From positions 2,914,001 to 2,978,000 of the forward strand of contig NZ_CP040020.1 of assembly GCF_005280295.1 (NCBI RefSeq): a DNA stretch of 64,000 nt, read 5' to 3'. The notes under the pieces are model-generated. The model saw nothing but the letters and a program-made list of their open reading frames with translations. It made no database searches and was not told the DNA's origin. Position 1 is the first letter of the stretch; each line of letters starts with the position of its first letter. Source of the stretch: Brevibacterium sp. CS2 (lineage in GTDB: Bacteria > Actinomycetota > Actinomycetes > Actinomycetales > Brevibacteriaceae). Position numbers and translations under genes: made by a program. This document shows, piece by piece, positions 1-12,097 of this stretch.

Positions 1-3228
<3,228 letters not shown>

Positions 3229-3421
3229 AAAAATACAATCCCAGCCAAAAGAAAAAGACAGAGAAAATGATTTCTCCACCAAATTTTCAATCAACCAGTT
3301 ACAACAAAAAAACTGGCATCACAAAAACAAACAAACACGCTATTGAGTTCTCAAAGAACAGACGCTGTCCGCAGTTCACCCAACGTTTCCGTTGTGCTCT
3401 CCGCAGCGCGGCCGAGTTCCT
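3229..3421 (-). other. 16S leader with conserved actinobacterial antitermination-type box
   Basis: This is the transcribed leader between the proximal rRNA promoter and the 16S gene. On the minus strand it carries TTCTTTGAGAACTCAATAGC (about 3339-3360), the motif found before 16S in many Actinobacteria and presumed to act in antitermination or processing. An unusually AT-rich stretch of about 110 nt follows up to the 16S 5' end. No coding potential is seen. Confidence 0.7.
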
Positions 3422-3451
3422 ACTCTAGACCCGAGCCGACCTGCTGCGCAA
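3422..3451 (-). promoter_or_regulatory. rrn promoter, proximal
   Basis: On the minus strand a -35 element TTGCGC (3446-3451) and a -10 element TAGAGT (3422-3427) are separated by 18 nt. Transcription would start near 3415 and give a leader of about 190 nt before the 16S. The same -35 hexamer recurs in the distal promoter. Confidence 0.6.
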
Positions 3452-3622
3452 GTCGTATCTGCTGTGACCTGAGCCACATTCCATCAGCCGGCGGATGTCC
3501 GCCGAGAGACTTCATCGGGTGCTGCTCTTCTGTCGTTCCAGTGGAAGCGGGGCTCTGTGATCGGTTCGTATCCGACCGATCCGGCCCGCTCGCTTCGGTG
3601 TTTCCGTCGAGCAACAGGTACT

Positions 3623-3651
3623 AACCTACTGACTCCCCGCGCCCCGCGCAA
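3623..3651 (-). promoter_or_regulatory. rrn promoter, distal
   Basis: On the minus strand a -35 TTGCGC (3646-3651) and a -10 TAGGTT (3623-3628) are spaced by 17 nt. They lie about 45 nt past the stop codon of the CPBP protease gene. The region between this promoter and the proximal one (3452-3622) holds no gene I can support. Confidence 0.55.
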
Positions 3652-3694
3652 CTCGAGATCCCGTGACCTCCGTCACGCACTGTTCAACCGGGGT

Positions 3695-4864
3695 TCACCC
3701 GTGTTCGTCGGCGCGCGTGATTCCGCCCAGGAGCGCGGCATCCGCCGCCTGGCGCTGCGCTCTCCGCACGGCCCGGCGCGTCACGACGACCAGCCCGAGG
3801 GCGAGCGGCGCCATCACGATCCACCCGGCGAGCCCGAGTGGCCCGGCGCGGATGACATCGAACTCCCCGGCCGCCGGCAGGAAGAGGAGCGGCAGCCCGG
3901 CCGCGGCGTTGAAGGCACCGTGGGCGAGCGCGGCCGGCCACACCGAACCGGAGACCCCACGCAGCCAGCCGAGCCACACCCCGAGGAGCACGCAGGCGAT
4001 GCACATGAGCCCGACGCCCCGGAGGTCGTAGAGCCCGAAGTTGTAGCCGAGCAGGAGGACCGGTGCGTGCCACGCTCCCCACAGCACTCCCCCGAGCACC
4101 AGCCCCGGCACGAGGCCGAGGCGCGCGGTGAGGGCGGGCTGCAGATACCCGCGCCAGCCGATCTCCTCGCCCGCGGCGGGCACCGTGTTGACGAACGATC
4201 CGAGTACCACCCCGACGAGCTGTGCCACGACGACAACGGTGAGGGGTTCACCCCGGGTGAGCGCTTCGAAGACCGAACCCGCGAGCTGCGGCCGGGCGTC
4301 GGACACGAGGAACGCCGTGACGAGCGCGGCACCGGCGATCGCCCAGGTGCCGAGCAGGGCGAGGGCGAGGACGCCGATGAGGCGCGCCGCACCACGTCGT
4401 GCCGGCGGGAAGCCGGGCTGGGTGCGGACGGGGCCGAGCCCGACTGCGACGAGGAGACGGCGCCACGGCATCCCGTCGACCCAGCGCCCGGCGACGAGGA
4501 CGGCGATGCTCGGAGCGAACATCATGAGGCCGACGAGCATCTGGGGCAGGAGCATCGCGAGCACGGCTCCGGGATCGGTGTCGCCAGGGCCGCTCGGCGC
4601 GGCGGCCGCGGCACCCAGCGTGGTTCCGGGAGCCAGATCCACTGCAGTGATCCACAGCGGCAGGCACAGCAGCCAGGGCAGGGCGAGTGCGATGACGGCG
4701 AACACCGCGACCCCGCGCGGCGATCCGGACTCCGCCGGCGGTGCCGCGCGAACCGGGACCGGCGAACGGCTCGTCACCCCGGCGGGAGGACCCGAGCGCG
4801 GTGCCGGCGGACTGCCGGCAGGGGACAGCGGAGCACGCGGATCATCGTGCTGCGGCACCGTCAT
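3695..4864 (-). CDS. CPBP-family intramembrane metalloprotease
   Basis: This is a 389-residue polytopic membrane protein of the CPBP (CAAX protease and bacteriocin-processing, Abi) family. Family hallmarks are visible: EEIGWRGY at 233-240, a WHAP histidine at 266, and an AHGAFNA motif near 314-320 that supplies the last metal-site residues. The first 50 residues are a Pro/Ala-rich, probably disordered tail. Hydrophobic segments start near 52 and continue to about 370. It lies 43 nt downstream of tyrS on the same strand and may be co-transcribed with it. Family members cleave prenylated or small peptides in the membrane. The substrate here cannot be told from sequence. Confidence 0.88.
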   Translation of the reverse strand: MTVPQHDDPRAPLSPAGSPPAPRSGPPAGVTSRSPVPVRAAPPAESGSPRGVAVFAVIALALPWLLCLPLWITAVDLAPGTTLGAAAAAPSGPGDTDPGAVLAMLLPQMLVGLMMFAPSIAVLVAGRWVDGMPWRRLLVAVGLGPVRTQPGFPPARRGAARLIGVLALALLGTWAIAGAALVTAFLVSDARPQLAGSVFEALTRGEPLTVVVVAQLVGVVLGSFVNTVPAAGEEIGWRGYLQPALTARLGLVPGLVLGGVLWGAWHAPVLLLGYNFGLYDLRGVGLMCIACVLLGVWLGWLRGVSGSVWPAALAHGAFNAAAGLPLLFLPAAGEFDVIRAGPLGLAGWIVMAPLALGLVVVTRRAVRRAQRQAADAALLGGITRADEHG

Positions 4865-4907
4865 CGCCGGCCGCTCCGGCTCACCGCACTCGCCACCCGC
4901 ACCGTCC

Positions 4908-6194
4908 TCACCCGGTGACGCGGACCGCGCCGAGCGTCTTCTTGCCCCGGCGCAGCAGGACGACCCCGGCCTCCCCGGCGTCGAGGACGTCGGCGGTGGT
5001 GAGCACCTGGTCCTCGCCTGCGACCTTGACGTTGTTGACGTAGGCGCCGCCGTCCTTGGCCGCGCGCCGCGCCTCGCTCTTCGACTTGACGATCCCGGCG
5101 GCGGCGAAGGCGTCGACCACGGGGAACCCGGCGGACACCTCGGACGCGGGGACCTCCGCCGTCGGCAGCTCGCGGGTCGCGGCGTCGAGGGTGGCCGGTT
5201 GGAGCTCGGCCAGCGTGCCCGAGCCGAACAGCGCCTCGGCGGCGGCGAAGGCCTGCCGGGTCTGCTGCTCGCCGTGGACGAGCGTGGTCGCGTCCTCCGC
5301 GAGCACCCGCTGAGCGAGCCGCTTGTGGGGTGCCTCGGCGAAGTCCGCCGCGATCTGCTCGATCTCTGCCAGCGGTCGCAGGGAGAACACCTTGAGGTAC
5401 TTGACGACGTCGCGGTCGTCGGCGTTGAGCCAGAACTGGGAGAAGGCGTAGGGGCTGGTGAGCTCCGGATCGAGCCACACGGTGCCGGACTCGGTCTTGC
5501 CGAACTTCGTGCCGTCGGCCTTGGTCATGAGCGGCGTGGCGACCGCATGGGCGGAGACCCGCTCGACCCGGCGCACGAGGTCGGTGCCGGCGGTGAGGTT
5601 GCCCCACTGGTCGGATCCGCCGTGCTGGAGGACGACGCCGTGGCGGCGGTGCAGCTGGAGGAAGTCGTGCGCCTGGAGGATCTGGTAGGAGAACTCGGTG
5701 AAGGAGATCCCGTGCTCGCTGTTGAGGCGCGCGGACACGGTCTCCTTGGCGAGCATCCGGTTGACGGAGAAGTGCTTGCCGATGTCGCGGAGGAAGTCGA
5801 TCGCGCTGAGATCGCCGGTCCAGTCGAGGTTGTTGACGACCTGCGCGGCGTGCGGCCCGTCGAAGTCGAGGAACCGCTCGATCTGGCTGCGGATGCGCTC
5901 CACCCAGCCCTCGACGACCTCGCGCTCGTTGAGGGTGCGCTCCCCCGACATCCGCGGGTCGCCGATGAGGCCGGTGGCACCGCCGACGAGGGCGAAGGGG
6001 TTGTGCCCGGCCTGCTGGAGGCGGCGGGCGAAGAGCAGCTGGACGAGGTTGCCCATGTGGAGGCTCGGCGCGGTCGGGTCGAAGCCGATGTAGAAGTTGA
6101 GCGGCCCGGCGTCGAGCGCCTGGGACAGCGCCTCCTCGTCGGTGGACAGCGCCACCAGATCGCGGGCCTTCAACTCACTGAGGATATCGGTCAC
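4908..6194 (-). CDS. tyrS: tyrosyl-tRNA synthetase
   Basis: TyrS charges tRNA-Tyr with tyrosine in the cytoplasm. It is a class I synthetase of 428 residues. The HIGH-type motif appears as HMGN at 46-49 and the KMSKS-type loop as KFGKT near 226. The C-terminal part has an S4-like RNA-binding domain. The GTG start at 6194 is chosen because GAAAGG lies six bases upstream and the protein then begins (M)TDILSELKARDL, as in other actinobacterial TyrS. An ATG at 6230 would add 12 residues but has a poorer context. It follows selB on the same strand after about 78 nt. Confidence 0.96.
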   Translation of the reverse strand: MTDILSELKARDLVALSTDEEALSQALDAGPLNFYIGFDPTAPSLHMGNLVQLLFARRLQQAGHNPFALVGGATGLIGDPRMSGERTLNEREVVEGWVERIRSQIERFLDFDGPHAAQVVNNLDWTGDLSAIDFLRDIGKHFSVNRMLAKETVSARLNSEHGISFTEFSYQILQAHDFLQLHRRHGVVLQHGGSDQWGNLTAGTDLVRRVERVSAHAVATPLMTKADGTKFGKTESGTVWLDPELTSPYAFSQFWLNADDRDVVKYLKVFSLRPLAEIEQIAADFAEAPHKRLAQRVLAEDATTLVHGEQQTRQAFAAAEALFGSGTLAELQPATLDAATRELPTAEVPASEVSAGFPVVDAFAAAGIVKSKSEARRAAKDGGAYVNNVKVAGEDQVLTTADVLDAGEAGVVLLRRGKKTLGAVRVTG

Positions 6195-6272
6195 GACTCG
6201 CCTTTCTCGGTTCTCGGATGCCGAGGTCATCCTACCCTCGCCCCGCCTGCGCGGGCTCAGCGGACGCGCTCC

Positions 6273-8096
6273 TCAGCGCACGACCTCGCGCCGGCCGGAG
6301 TCGACGCGCCGCGTCCAGCCCCGGGAGTCGAGGTGCTCGAGCAGCGGGATCGCGACGCGGCGGGTGGTGCCGAGCGCCTGCCGGGCCGTGCTCGCGGTGA
6401 AGGGCTGGTCGAGGCCGGCGAGCACGCGCATGGCCCGTGCCGGGGCGTCGGGCAGGAGCACCACCCCGTCGGGCAGCCGCAGCACCCGGCCGAGGCGCGC
6501 TGCGGCGGCGAGCTCCCGGGCACCGAGGCGCCAGCCGGTGAGGTCGTCGGCCTCCGGTGCCGCGAAGGGGTCCCGGCGCAGCCGCCGCTCGAGCGCGGCG
6601 ATGCCGGCCTCCGCCGGGCCGAGGCCGTCCGCCTGTCCGGGGGCGCGCAGCCGCCCGACGTCCCGGGTCAGCCCGGCGCGGTCGGCGACGACGGCGAGCA
6701 GCCGCGGGTCGGGCAGAGCGAGGAGGTCCTGCGCGGCGCCGAGCGGCAGTCCCGCCGACAGCGGGTCCCGGGCGGAATCGGCGGCGACGGCACGCCCGAG
6801 CTCGGCGGCCCACCGCGCGAGCGCCTCGTCGGCGACGAACAGGTCACCGACCTCCCGCACCTCGGACGGCAGGGGGTCCGGCACGGTGATGCCGAGGCGC
6901 CGGACGTGCGCGTCGGCCATCGCGTCCCTGCGGCGGACCTCGGTGAGGAGGTCCCCGTCCGCGGTCATTCGGGCCAGGGCGGAGGCCCGCCGGGCGCCGG
7001 CGCCGCGCCGTCCGAGCTGCGGCGGATCGACGTCGAGGAGCTCCGCTCCGGCCAGCGGCGCCTCCGATCCCGGGTTGCGGAGCACCGCCCGGTCCCCGAC
7101 CGCCAGCGGCAGGGCGTGCTCGAGGTGGAGCCGGCCGTGGCGGGCGTCGAAGGGCCGCAGGCGCGCCCGCACGGCGGCCGTGCCGAGGTGGACGGTGAGG
7201 TGCTCGGCGAGCCCGGTGAGGTCGACCGTCCCGGGGCCGGTCCCGGCACCGCTGCCGGTCGAAGTGCCGCGGACATCGACGACGTCGGTCTCCCACCATG
7301 CGTCCGGGGTGAGGAGAGCGTCGCCCCGGTGCACCGACCCCGCCTGGGCACCGCGGAGGTTGACCGCGACGCGGGCGGTCGGCTCGGCCCGCTCGATCGG
7401 GGTGCTGCGGCTGTGGACCCCGCGCACGTCGACCGTCCCGGACAGGTCCCTCCCGCACAGCGCGAGGCGATCCCCGGCGGCCACGGAGCCGGCGGTGAGC
7501 GTCCCGGTCACCACGGTGCCGGCCCCGCCGATGGTGAATGCGCGGTCGATCCACAGCCGGACCCGGTCCTCGGGCGATCCCTGCGGGGCCTCGGCGAGCA
7601 CGGCGTCGAGGGCGGTGCGCAGCTCGTCGAGACCGGCGCCGGTGAGCGCGGAGACCCCGAGCGCCGGTGCGGAGGCGAGTCCGGTTCCGGCGAGCGCGCG
7701 GCGGGCCTGCGCGATGACGGCGGGCACCCGGTCCGGGGCGAGGTCGGCGCGAGTGACGAGAATGAGCCCGCGCTCGATCCCGAGGGCGGCGAGCGCATCG
7801 CGGTGGTCGCTCGACTGGGGCATCCAGCCCTCGTCGGCGGCGACGACGAAGCACACGATCGGAGCGGGGCCGAGGCCGGCGAGCATGTTCCCGAGGAAGC
7901 GCTCGTGACCGGGCACGTCGACGAAGGAGACCTCGCGGCCGGAGGGGAGGGTCGTCCAGGCGAAGCCGAGGTCGATGGTGAGGCCGCGGCGCTTCTCCTC
8001 GTCCCAGCGGTCGGGCTCGATCCCGGTGAGGGCGCGCACGAGCGCGGACTTGCCGTGGTCGACGTGGCCCGCGGTGGCAACGACGAAGGAGCTCAT
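6273..8096 (-). CDS. selB: selenocysteine-specific elongation factor SelB
   Basis: SelB is the GTPase that carries Sec-tRNA(Sec) to UGA codons marked by a SECIS hairpin. The 607-residue protein opens with an EF-Tu-like G domain (GHVDHGKSAL for G1, DVPGHERF for G3, TRAD for G4). Beta-barrel domains follow, then a C-terminal region expected to hold the winged helices that bind SECIS RNA. The ATG overlaps the selA stop codon (ATGA), indicating translational coupling. The client is most likely the formate dehydrogenase 5 kb away. The length is normal for the family. Confidence 0.96.
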   Translation of the reverse strand: MSSFVVATAGHVDHGKSALVRALTGIEPDRWDEEKRRGLTIDLGFAWTTLPSGREVSFVDVPGHERFLGNMLAGLGPAPIVCFVVAADEGWMPQSSDHRDALAALGIERGLILVTRADLAPDRVPAVIAQARRALAGTGLASAPALGVSALTGAGLDELRTALDAVLAEAPQGSPEDRVRLWIDRAFTIGGAGTVVTGTLTAGSVAAGDRLALCGRDLSGTVDVRGVHSRSTPIERAEPTARVAVNLRGAQAGSVHRGDALLTPDAWWETDVVDVRGTSTGSGAGTGPGTVDLTGLAEHLTVHLGTAAVRARLRPFDARHGRLHLEHALPLAVGDRAVLRNPGSEAPLAGAELLDVDPPQLGRRGAGARRASALARMTADGDLLTEVRRRDAMADAHVRRLGITVPDPLPSEVREVGDLFVADEALARWAAELGRAVAADSARDPLSAGLPLGAAQDLLALPDPRLLAVVADRAGLTRDVGRLRAPGQADGLGPAEAGIAALERRLRRDPFAAPEADDLTGWRLGARELAAAARLGRVLRLPDGVVLLPDAPARAMRVLAGLDQPFTASTARQALGTTRRVAIPLLEHLDSRGWTRRVDSGRREVVR

Positions 8097-9502
8097 GCCG
8101 GCTCCCCCGCACCATCCGTTCCGGGAGCACCGTTCGTCCCGGGAGCCCCGAGACCCGCGAGCGCGGAGAGGGCCGCGGCGAGGACCCGGGCGTCGTCGGA
8201 ATCGGGGATGCAACGGAGGTCGAGCAGGCAGCGCCCCTCGTGGACCCGGGGCAGCACGGCCGGGGTCCCGGTGCGCAGCGGGCCGGCAGCGGCCACCGGC
8301 AGCGCGACCGCCCACCCGGGCAGCGGCACCCCGGCACCGCCGCCTCCGCCCACCCGGCCGTCGTGGGCGACGACCTCGATCGCGGAGGACCCGATCTCAC
8401 CGGGTCGGTTCCCGGCGGGGCCGTCGGGGAGGGTCTCGCGCAGGGCCGCGGCGAGCGCCTCGGCGCGGCGACGCAGTTCGGCAGGGTCGGCGTGGAGGGC
8501 GCGGGCGACGGGGGGTTCGCCACCGGTGAGGGTGGCCTCGAGCGCGGCGAGGGTGAGCTTGTCGGCGCGGACCGCGCGGGCGAGCGGGTGGCGGGCGAGG
8601 CGGGCGATGAGCTCGGCCCGGCCGAGGAGGAGCCCGGCCTGGGGGCCGCCGAGCAGCTTGTCGCCGCTCGCGATGACGAGGTCGGCGCCGGCGGCGAGCG
8701 CACCGGCGGCGTCGGGCTCCTCCGGCAGCACGGGGTCGGGGGCGAGGAGTCCGCTGCCGAGGTCGGCGACGAGCGGCACTCCGTGCTCCCGGCACAGGCC
8801 GCTGAGCTCGGTGATCGTGGCCTCGGCGGTGAACCCGGAGACGCGGAAGTTGCTCGGGTGGACCTTGAGGACGCAGCCGGTGACCGCGCCGAGCGCGGCG
8901 GCGTAGTCGGCCGGGTAGGTGCGGTTGGTGGTGCCGACCTCGTGGAGGCGGGCGCCGGTCGAGGCGATGAGGTCCGGCAGTCGGAAACCCGCTCCGATCT
9001 CGATGAGTTCCCCGCGGCCGACGACGACCTCGGCGCCGGCGGCGAGCGCGGTGGTGGCGAGGACGAGGGCGGCGGCACCGTTGTTGACGACGAGCGCATC
9101 CTCGGCCGCCGGGCAGGCGGCGAGCAGGGCGGCGCGCGCGGCCGCACCCCGGCCCGAGCGCGTGCCGGTGGCGAGGTCGAGCTCGACGTCGACGTAGCCG
9201 GCGGCCTGTGCGAGCGCCTGCCGGGCGGCATCGGACAGGGGTGCGCGGCCGAGGTTCGTGTGGACGACGACCCCGGTGGCGTTGAGCACGGGGCTGAGGG
9301 AGGAGGCGCGGCGCGCGGAGACGGCGGCGATGACCTCGGATTCGACTGCGGCCGGCGCGATCTCCCCGCGGCGGGCCCGGTCCTGGATCCCGCGCACGAG
9401 CCCGCGCACCACGGGCAGGCTCAGCGATTCTGCGGCGGCGCGGACGGCGGGCAGCGCGAGCAGGTGGTCGGTGCGCGGGATCCGACGGCGCGGGTCCTCC
9501 AT
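8093..9502 (-). CDS. selA: L-seryl-tRNA(Sec) selenium transferase
   Basis: SelA is a PLP enzyme that converts Ser-tRNA(Sec) to Sec-tRNA(Sec) with selenophosphate. The 469-residue length fits the family. The PLP lysine is seen in SGDKLLGG (K282). Typical blocks such as ATGVVVHTNLGRAPLS and GRGELIEIG are present. The start MEDPRRRIPRTDHLL is chosen because upstream in-frame sequence runs into the tRNA-Sec gene. The gene lies 49 nt downstream of tRNA-Sec and overlaps selB by four bases, so selC-selA-selB is probably one transcript. Confidence 0.97.
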   Translation of the reverse strand: MEDPRRRIPRTDHLLALPAVRAAAESLSLPVVRGLVRGIQDRARRGEIAPAAVESEVIAAVSARRASSLSPVLNATGVVVHTNLGRAPLSDAARQALAQAAGYVDVELDLATGTRSGRGAAARAALLAACPAAEDALVVNNGAAALVLATTALAAGAEVVVGRGELIEIGAGFRLPDLIASTGARLHEVGTTNRTYPADYAAALGAVTGCVLKVHPSNFRVSGFTAEATITELSGLCREHGVPLVADLGSGLLAPDPVLPEEPDAAGALAAGADLVIASGDKLLGGPQAGLLLGRAELIARLARHPLARAVRADKLTLAALEATLTGGEPPVARALHADPAELRRRAEALAAALRETLPDGPAGNRPGEIGSSAIEVVAHDGRVGGGGGAGVPLPGWAVALPVAAAGPLRTGTPAVLPRVHEGRCLLDLRCIPDSDDARVLAAALSALAGLGAPGTNGAPGTDGAGEPA

Positions 9503-9551
9503 CGCTCCCCCCTCCTCCGGCGGATGTGCGCGGCGGGCCGCGCGCGGATCG

Positions 9552-9646
9552 TGGCGGAGGCGGACGGGAATCGAACCCGCCAGACCGAGATGCTCGGTCT
9601 CACCGGTTTTGAAGACCGGGGGGCCCACCAGGACCCGGACGCCTCC
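9552..9646 (-). tRNA. selC: selenocysteine tRNA, anticodon TCA
   Basis: The 95-nt RNA has an anticodon loop CTTCAAA with TCA at 9610-9612, closed by a CCGGT/ACCGG stem. A long variable arm has a 7-bp stem (GACCGAG/CTCGGTC). The acceptor stem is extended (GGAGGCG paired with CGCCTCC), with discriminator G and an encoded CCA. These are the diagnostic features of bacterial tRNA-Sec. It sits directly upstream of selA and divergent from selD. The UGA-decoding anticodon and the oversized variable arm exclude an ordinary tRNA-Ser. Confidence 0.96.
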
Positions 9647-9680
9647 GTGTGCAACCTATCACCGGCGCGGATCGCGGTTG

Positions 9681-9758
9681 CGGAACCGCCGAGCGGGTGC
9701 AGCGGAACCGCCGAGCGGGTGCAGCGGGCCCGAGCCGGGTGCAGCGGGCCCGAACGCG
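9681..9758. repeat. short tandem repeat between selC and selD
   Basis: Two perfect 22-nt units beginning CGGAACCGCCGAGCGGGTGC (9681-9702 and 9703-9724) are followed by a diverged 20-nt unit (9725-9744) and a partial one. The tract lies in the space where the divergent promoters of selC-selA-selB and selD should be. No function can be assigned. Confidence 0.75.
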
Positions 9759-9831
9759 CGGCCACCCTGCGGGCGGCCGGTTCCTGCCGCAGGGGGTGGA
9801 CGCCGCCGAGGTGCCGGGCGAGACTGGCACC

Positions 9832-10908
9832 ATGACGCAGACATCATCATCCCCCGGCGATCGGAGCATCGGGACCTCGACGGACGCGCAGGCCGCCGGG
9901 GACGTCCCGGCGCCCGCCCCCGCGGTCGCACCCGGCATCCGGCTCACCGGCATGGCCCACGGCGGCGGCTGCGCGTGCAAGATCCCGCCGGGCGAGCTCG
10001 AGGACGCGATCGCCGCACTCGCCGGCCAGCGCTCCGAGAACGTCATCGTCGGCCTCGACGACGGCGACGACGCAGCCGCCGTGCGGGTGCGCGAGGACCT
10101 CGCGGTGCTCTCCACCGCGGACTTCTTCACCCCCGTCGTCGACGACGCCTACGACTGGGGGCGGATCGCCGCGGCGAATGCGCTCTCGGACATCTACGCG
10201 ATGGGCGGTACCCCGGTCGTCGCGATCAACCTCGTCGGCTGGCCGCGCGACGTGCTGCCGATGGAGCTGCTGAGCCAGGTGCTCGCCGGCGGTCTGGCGG
10301 TCGGTCAGGAGGCCGGCGTGCCGGTGATCGGCGGGCACTCGGTGGGCGATCCGGAGCCCAAGTACGGGATGGCGGTGACCGGGACGGCCGATCCGGCGCG
10401 CCTGCTCCGCAACGACGCCGCGGCCCCGGGGCTCCCGCTCACGCTGACCAAGCCGATCGGCCTCGGCATCCTCAACAACCGCCACAAGGCCACCGGCGAG
10501 GTGTTCGACCAGGCGATCGCGACGATGACCGCACTCAACCGCGACGCCGCGCAGACCGCGCTCGGTTCCGGCGCCCGGGCAGCGACCGATGTCACCGGCT
10601 TCGGCCTGCTCGGCCACCTGTTCAAGATGGTCCGCGCCTCCGCAGTGGGTGCGGTCATCGATGCCGCCGCGGTGCCGGTGCTCGACGGGGCGCGGGAATC
10701 GCTGGCCGACGGGTTCGTGTCCGGCGGCACCCGCCGCAACCTCGACTGGGTACGCGACCACCTCGATCCCGGGCCCGGGATCGGTGAGGACGCGCTCCTG
10801 CTCCTTGCCGACGCGCAGACCTCCGGTGGGCTGCTCGTCGTCGGTGAGGTGCCGGGCTACCCGGTGATCGGTGAGACGACGGCAGGGCCGGGGATCAGCA
10901 TCCGCTGA
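9832..10908 (+). CDS. selD: selenide, water dikinase (selenophosphate synthetase)
   Basis: SelD makes selenophosphate, the selenium donor for SelA, from selenide and ATP. The 358-residue protein has the glycine-rich catalytic segment HGGGCACKI with Cys47 and Lys50, so the catalytic site uses cysteine rather than selenocysteine. The AIRS-type block GLDDGDDAAAV and the DIYAMGG motif follow. The ATG at 9832 is preferred because a further in-frame upstream start would fall inside the tRNA-Sec region. The gene diverges from selC-selA-selB and is convergent with the formate dehydrogenase operon. Confidence 0.96.
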   Translation: MTQTSSSPGDRSIGTSTDAQAAGDVPAPAPAVAPGIRLTGMAHGGGCACKIPPGELEDAIAALAGQRSENVIVGLDDGDDAAAVRVREDLAVLSTADFFTPVVDDAYDWGRIAAANALSDIYAMGGTPVVAINLVGWPRDVLPMELLSQVLAGGLAVGQEAGVPVIGGHSVGDPEPKYGMAVTGTADPARLLRNDAAAPGLPLTLTKPIGLGILNNRHKATGEVFDQAIATMTALNRDAAQTALGSGARAATDVTGFGLLGHLFKMVRASAVGAVIDAAAVPVLDGARESLADGFVSGGTRRNLDWVRDHLDPGPGIGEDALLLLADAQTSGGLLVVGEVPGYPVIGETTAGPGISIR

Positions 10909-10961
10909 GCGACCGCCGGCGCCGAGGCGGTGTCCGGTCGGCACCGAGCCGCCCCGGACCC

Positions 10962-10981
10962 GCCGTGCCCGCCGGCACGGC
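10962..10981. terminator. hairpin between convergent selD and fdh genes
   Basis: An 8-bp perfect stem GCCGTGCC/GGCACGGC with a four-base loop lies between the selD stop and the stop codon of the NrfD-type subunit. It has no U-tract. Its convergent position suggests a transcription stop for both strands. Confidence 0.4.
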
Positions 10982-12097
10982 TCACCCGGTCGTCGTGATC
11001 GAGTCGTGGGTGATGCCCGCGGCGCGACGCGCGGCGAGGCGGGCCTTCTGCGGCTCGATGACGTGGCGGGGGTCCCTGGTCGACTCGATGCCCGCCTCGA
11101 GCACCCCGAACCGGGTGAGCGCGGAGGCGGTGAGCAGGGCCAGACCCGCCGCACCCGCTGCCATCCGGTTCCCGCCGCCGACGATCGTGCCGATGCCCCC
11201 GGCGATCGCCAGCCGCTCGGCCCAGCGGAGCTTCGTGCCCGCAGCACCCGTGTGCAACGGTTCGGCCTCGGCCGGGTGCATGCGCCGCTGCATGAGCGCC
11301 ATCGCCGCGAGGTCCCCGCCGACGCCGAGCACCGCGAGGACCCGGGCCGGCACGGTCTGGGAGGGGGCTGTGGTGAGCATCGCCATCCCGCCGGAGGCGA
11401 GGCTCGCCGAGCTCACGAACACGAAGGGCAGCTCCCGGCGCGCGGCGTTCCACGTCGGGTTCGCGGTGTCGGACAGGAGCACGGCGGTGTAGACGGCGAG
11501 CGGTGCGCCGAGCAGCCCGGCGCAGGCCCCGGCGGGACCGGCGGCCCCGCGGAGCAGGCCGCGCAGCGGGCCGAGCGGCAGGCGGGACCCGAGCAGGCGG
11601 TCGACCTCGGCGGCGGCCGCGACGCCGGCGGCGGAGCTGAAGGCGCCGAGCAGCCAGGAGCCGAGGCTCATCGGCGAGGTGATCTTCACGGTGCGCATCA
11701 TGTGGAGGAAGCGCTCGGGCCGGCCGAGGTCGGAGATGAGGAACACCGCGCCGGCTCCCGCCGCACCGAGCGCGGTGAGCCGGGTGCTCCGACGCAGGGC
11801 GCCGCGGCCGGTGAGCTGCGCGCCGAGCCCGAGCAGCGCGGAGCCGCCGGCGAGCCCGCCGAGGAACAGGTAGGCGGCGATCTCGTGCCCCCAGGGCGGC
11901 GGCTTGACGATCGGCCGGCCGTAGTAGGAGGTGAACTCGACGTCCTCGACGATCGGCATCTCCCGCGAGCCGTCGTTCGTCCCCGCTCCCGGGCGGCGGC
12001 GTCTGCGGGCGAACCCGTCCTGGGGGGCGCGGAGCACGGAGCGGCGCCGCCGGCGGGTCTCCGGCGGGCGGTAGCTGTCGAACTCGGAGAGCGTCAT
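10982..12097 (-). CDS. NrfD/PsrC-type membrane subunit of formate dehydrogenase
   Basis: This is a 371-residue polytopic membrane protein of the NrfD/PsrC polysulfide-reductase family. It should anchor the enzyme in the membrane and pass electrons to or from quinone. The family-typical N-terminal segment YYGRPIVKPPPWGHEI is followed by many hydrophobic helices, including HEIAAYLFLGGLAGGSALLG. ISDLGRPERF matches the conserved NrfD loop. The first 45 residues are Arg-rich and probably cytoplasmic. The ATG overlaps the stop of the iron-sulfur subunit (ATGA). Using an NrfD-type anchor instead of a cytochrome b gamma subunit is common in actinobacterial formate dehydrogenases. Confidence 0.9.
   Translation of the reverse strand: MTLSEFDSYRPPETRRRRRSVLRAPQDGFARRRRRPGAGTNDGSREMPIVEDVEFTSYYGRPIVKPPPWGHEIAAYLFLGGLAGGSALLGLGAQLTGRGALRRSTRLTALGAAGAGAVFLISDLGRPERFLHMMRTVKITSPMSLGSWLLGAFSSAAGVAAAAEVDRLLGSRLPLGPLRGLLRGAAGPAGACAGLLGAPLAVYTAVLLSDTANPTWNAARRELPFVFVSSASLASGGMAMLTTAPSQTVPARVLAVLGVGGDLAAMALMQRRMHPAEAEPLHTGAAGTKLRWAERLAIAGGIGTIVGGGNRMAAGAAGLALLTASALTRFGVLEAGIESTRDPRHVIEPQKARLAARRAAGITHDSITTTG

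Noticed and set aside
4128..8906. A plus-strand open frame of about 1590 codons opposite tyrS, selB and selA
   Set aside because: It has a biased low-complexity composition, no ribosome site and no family resemblance, and it is explained by codon bias on the other strand.
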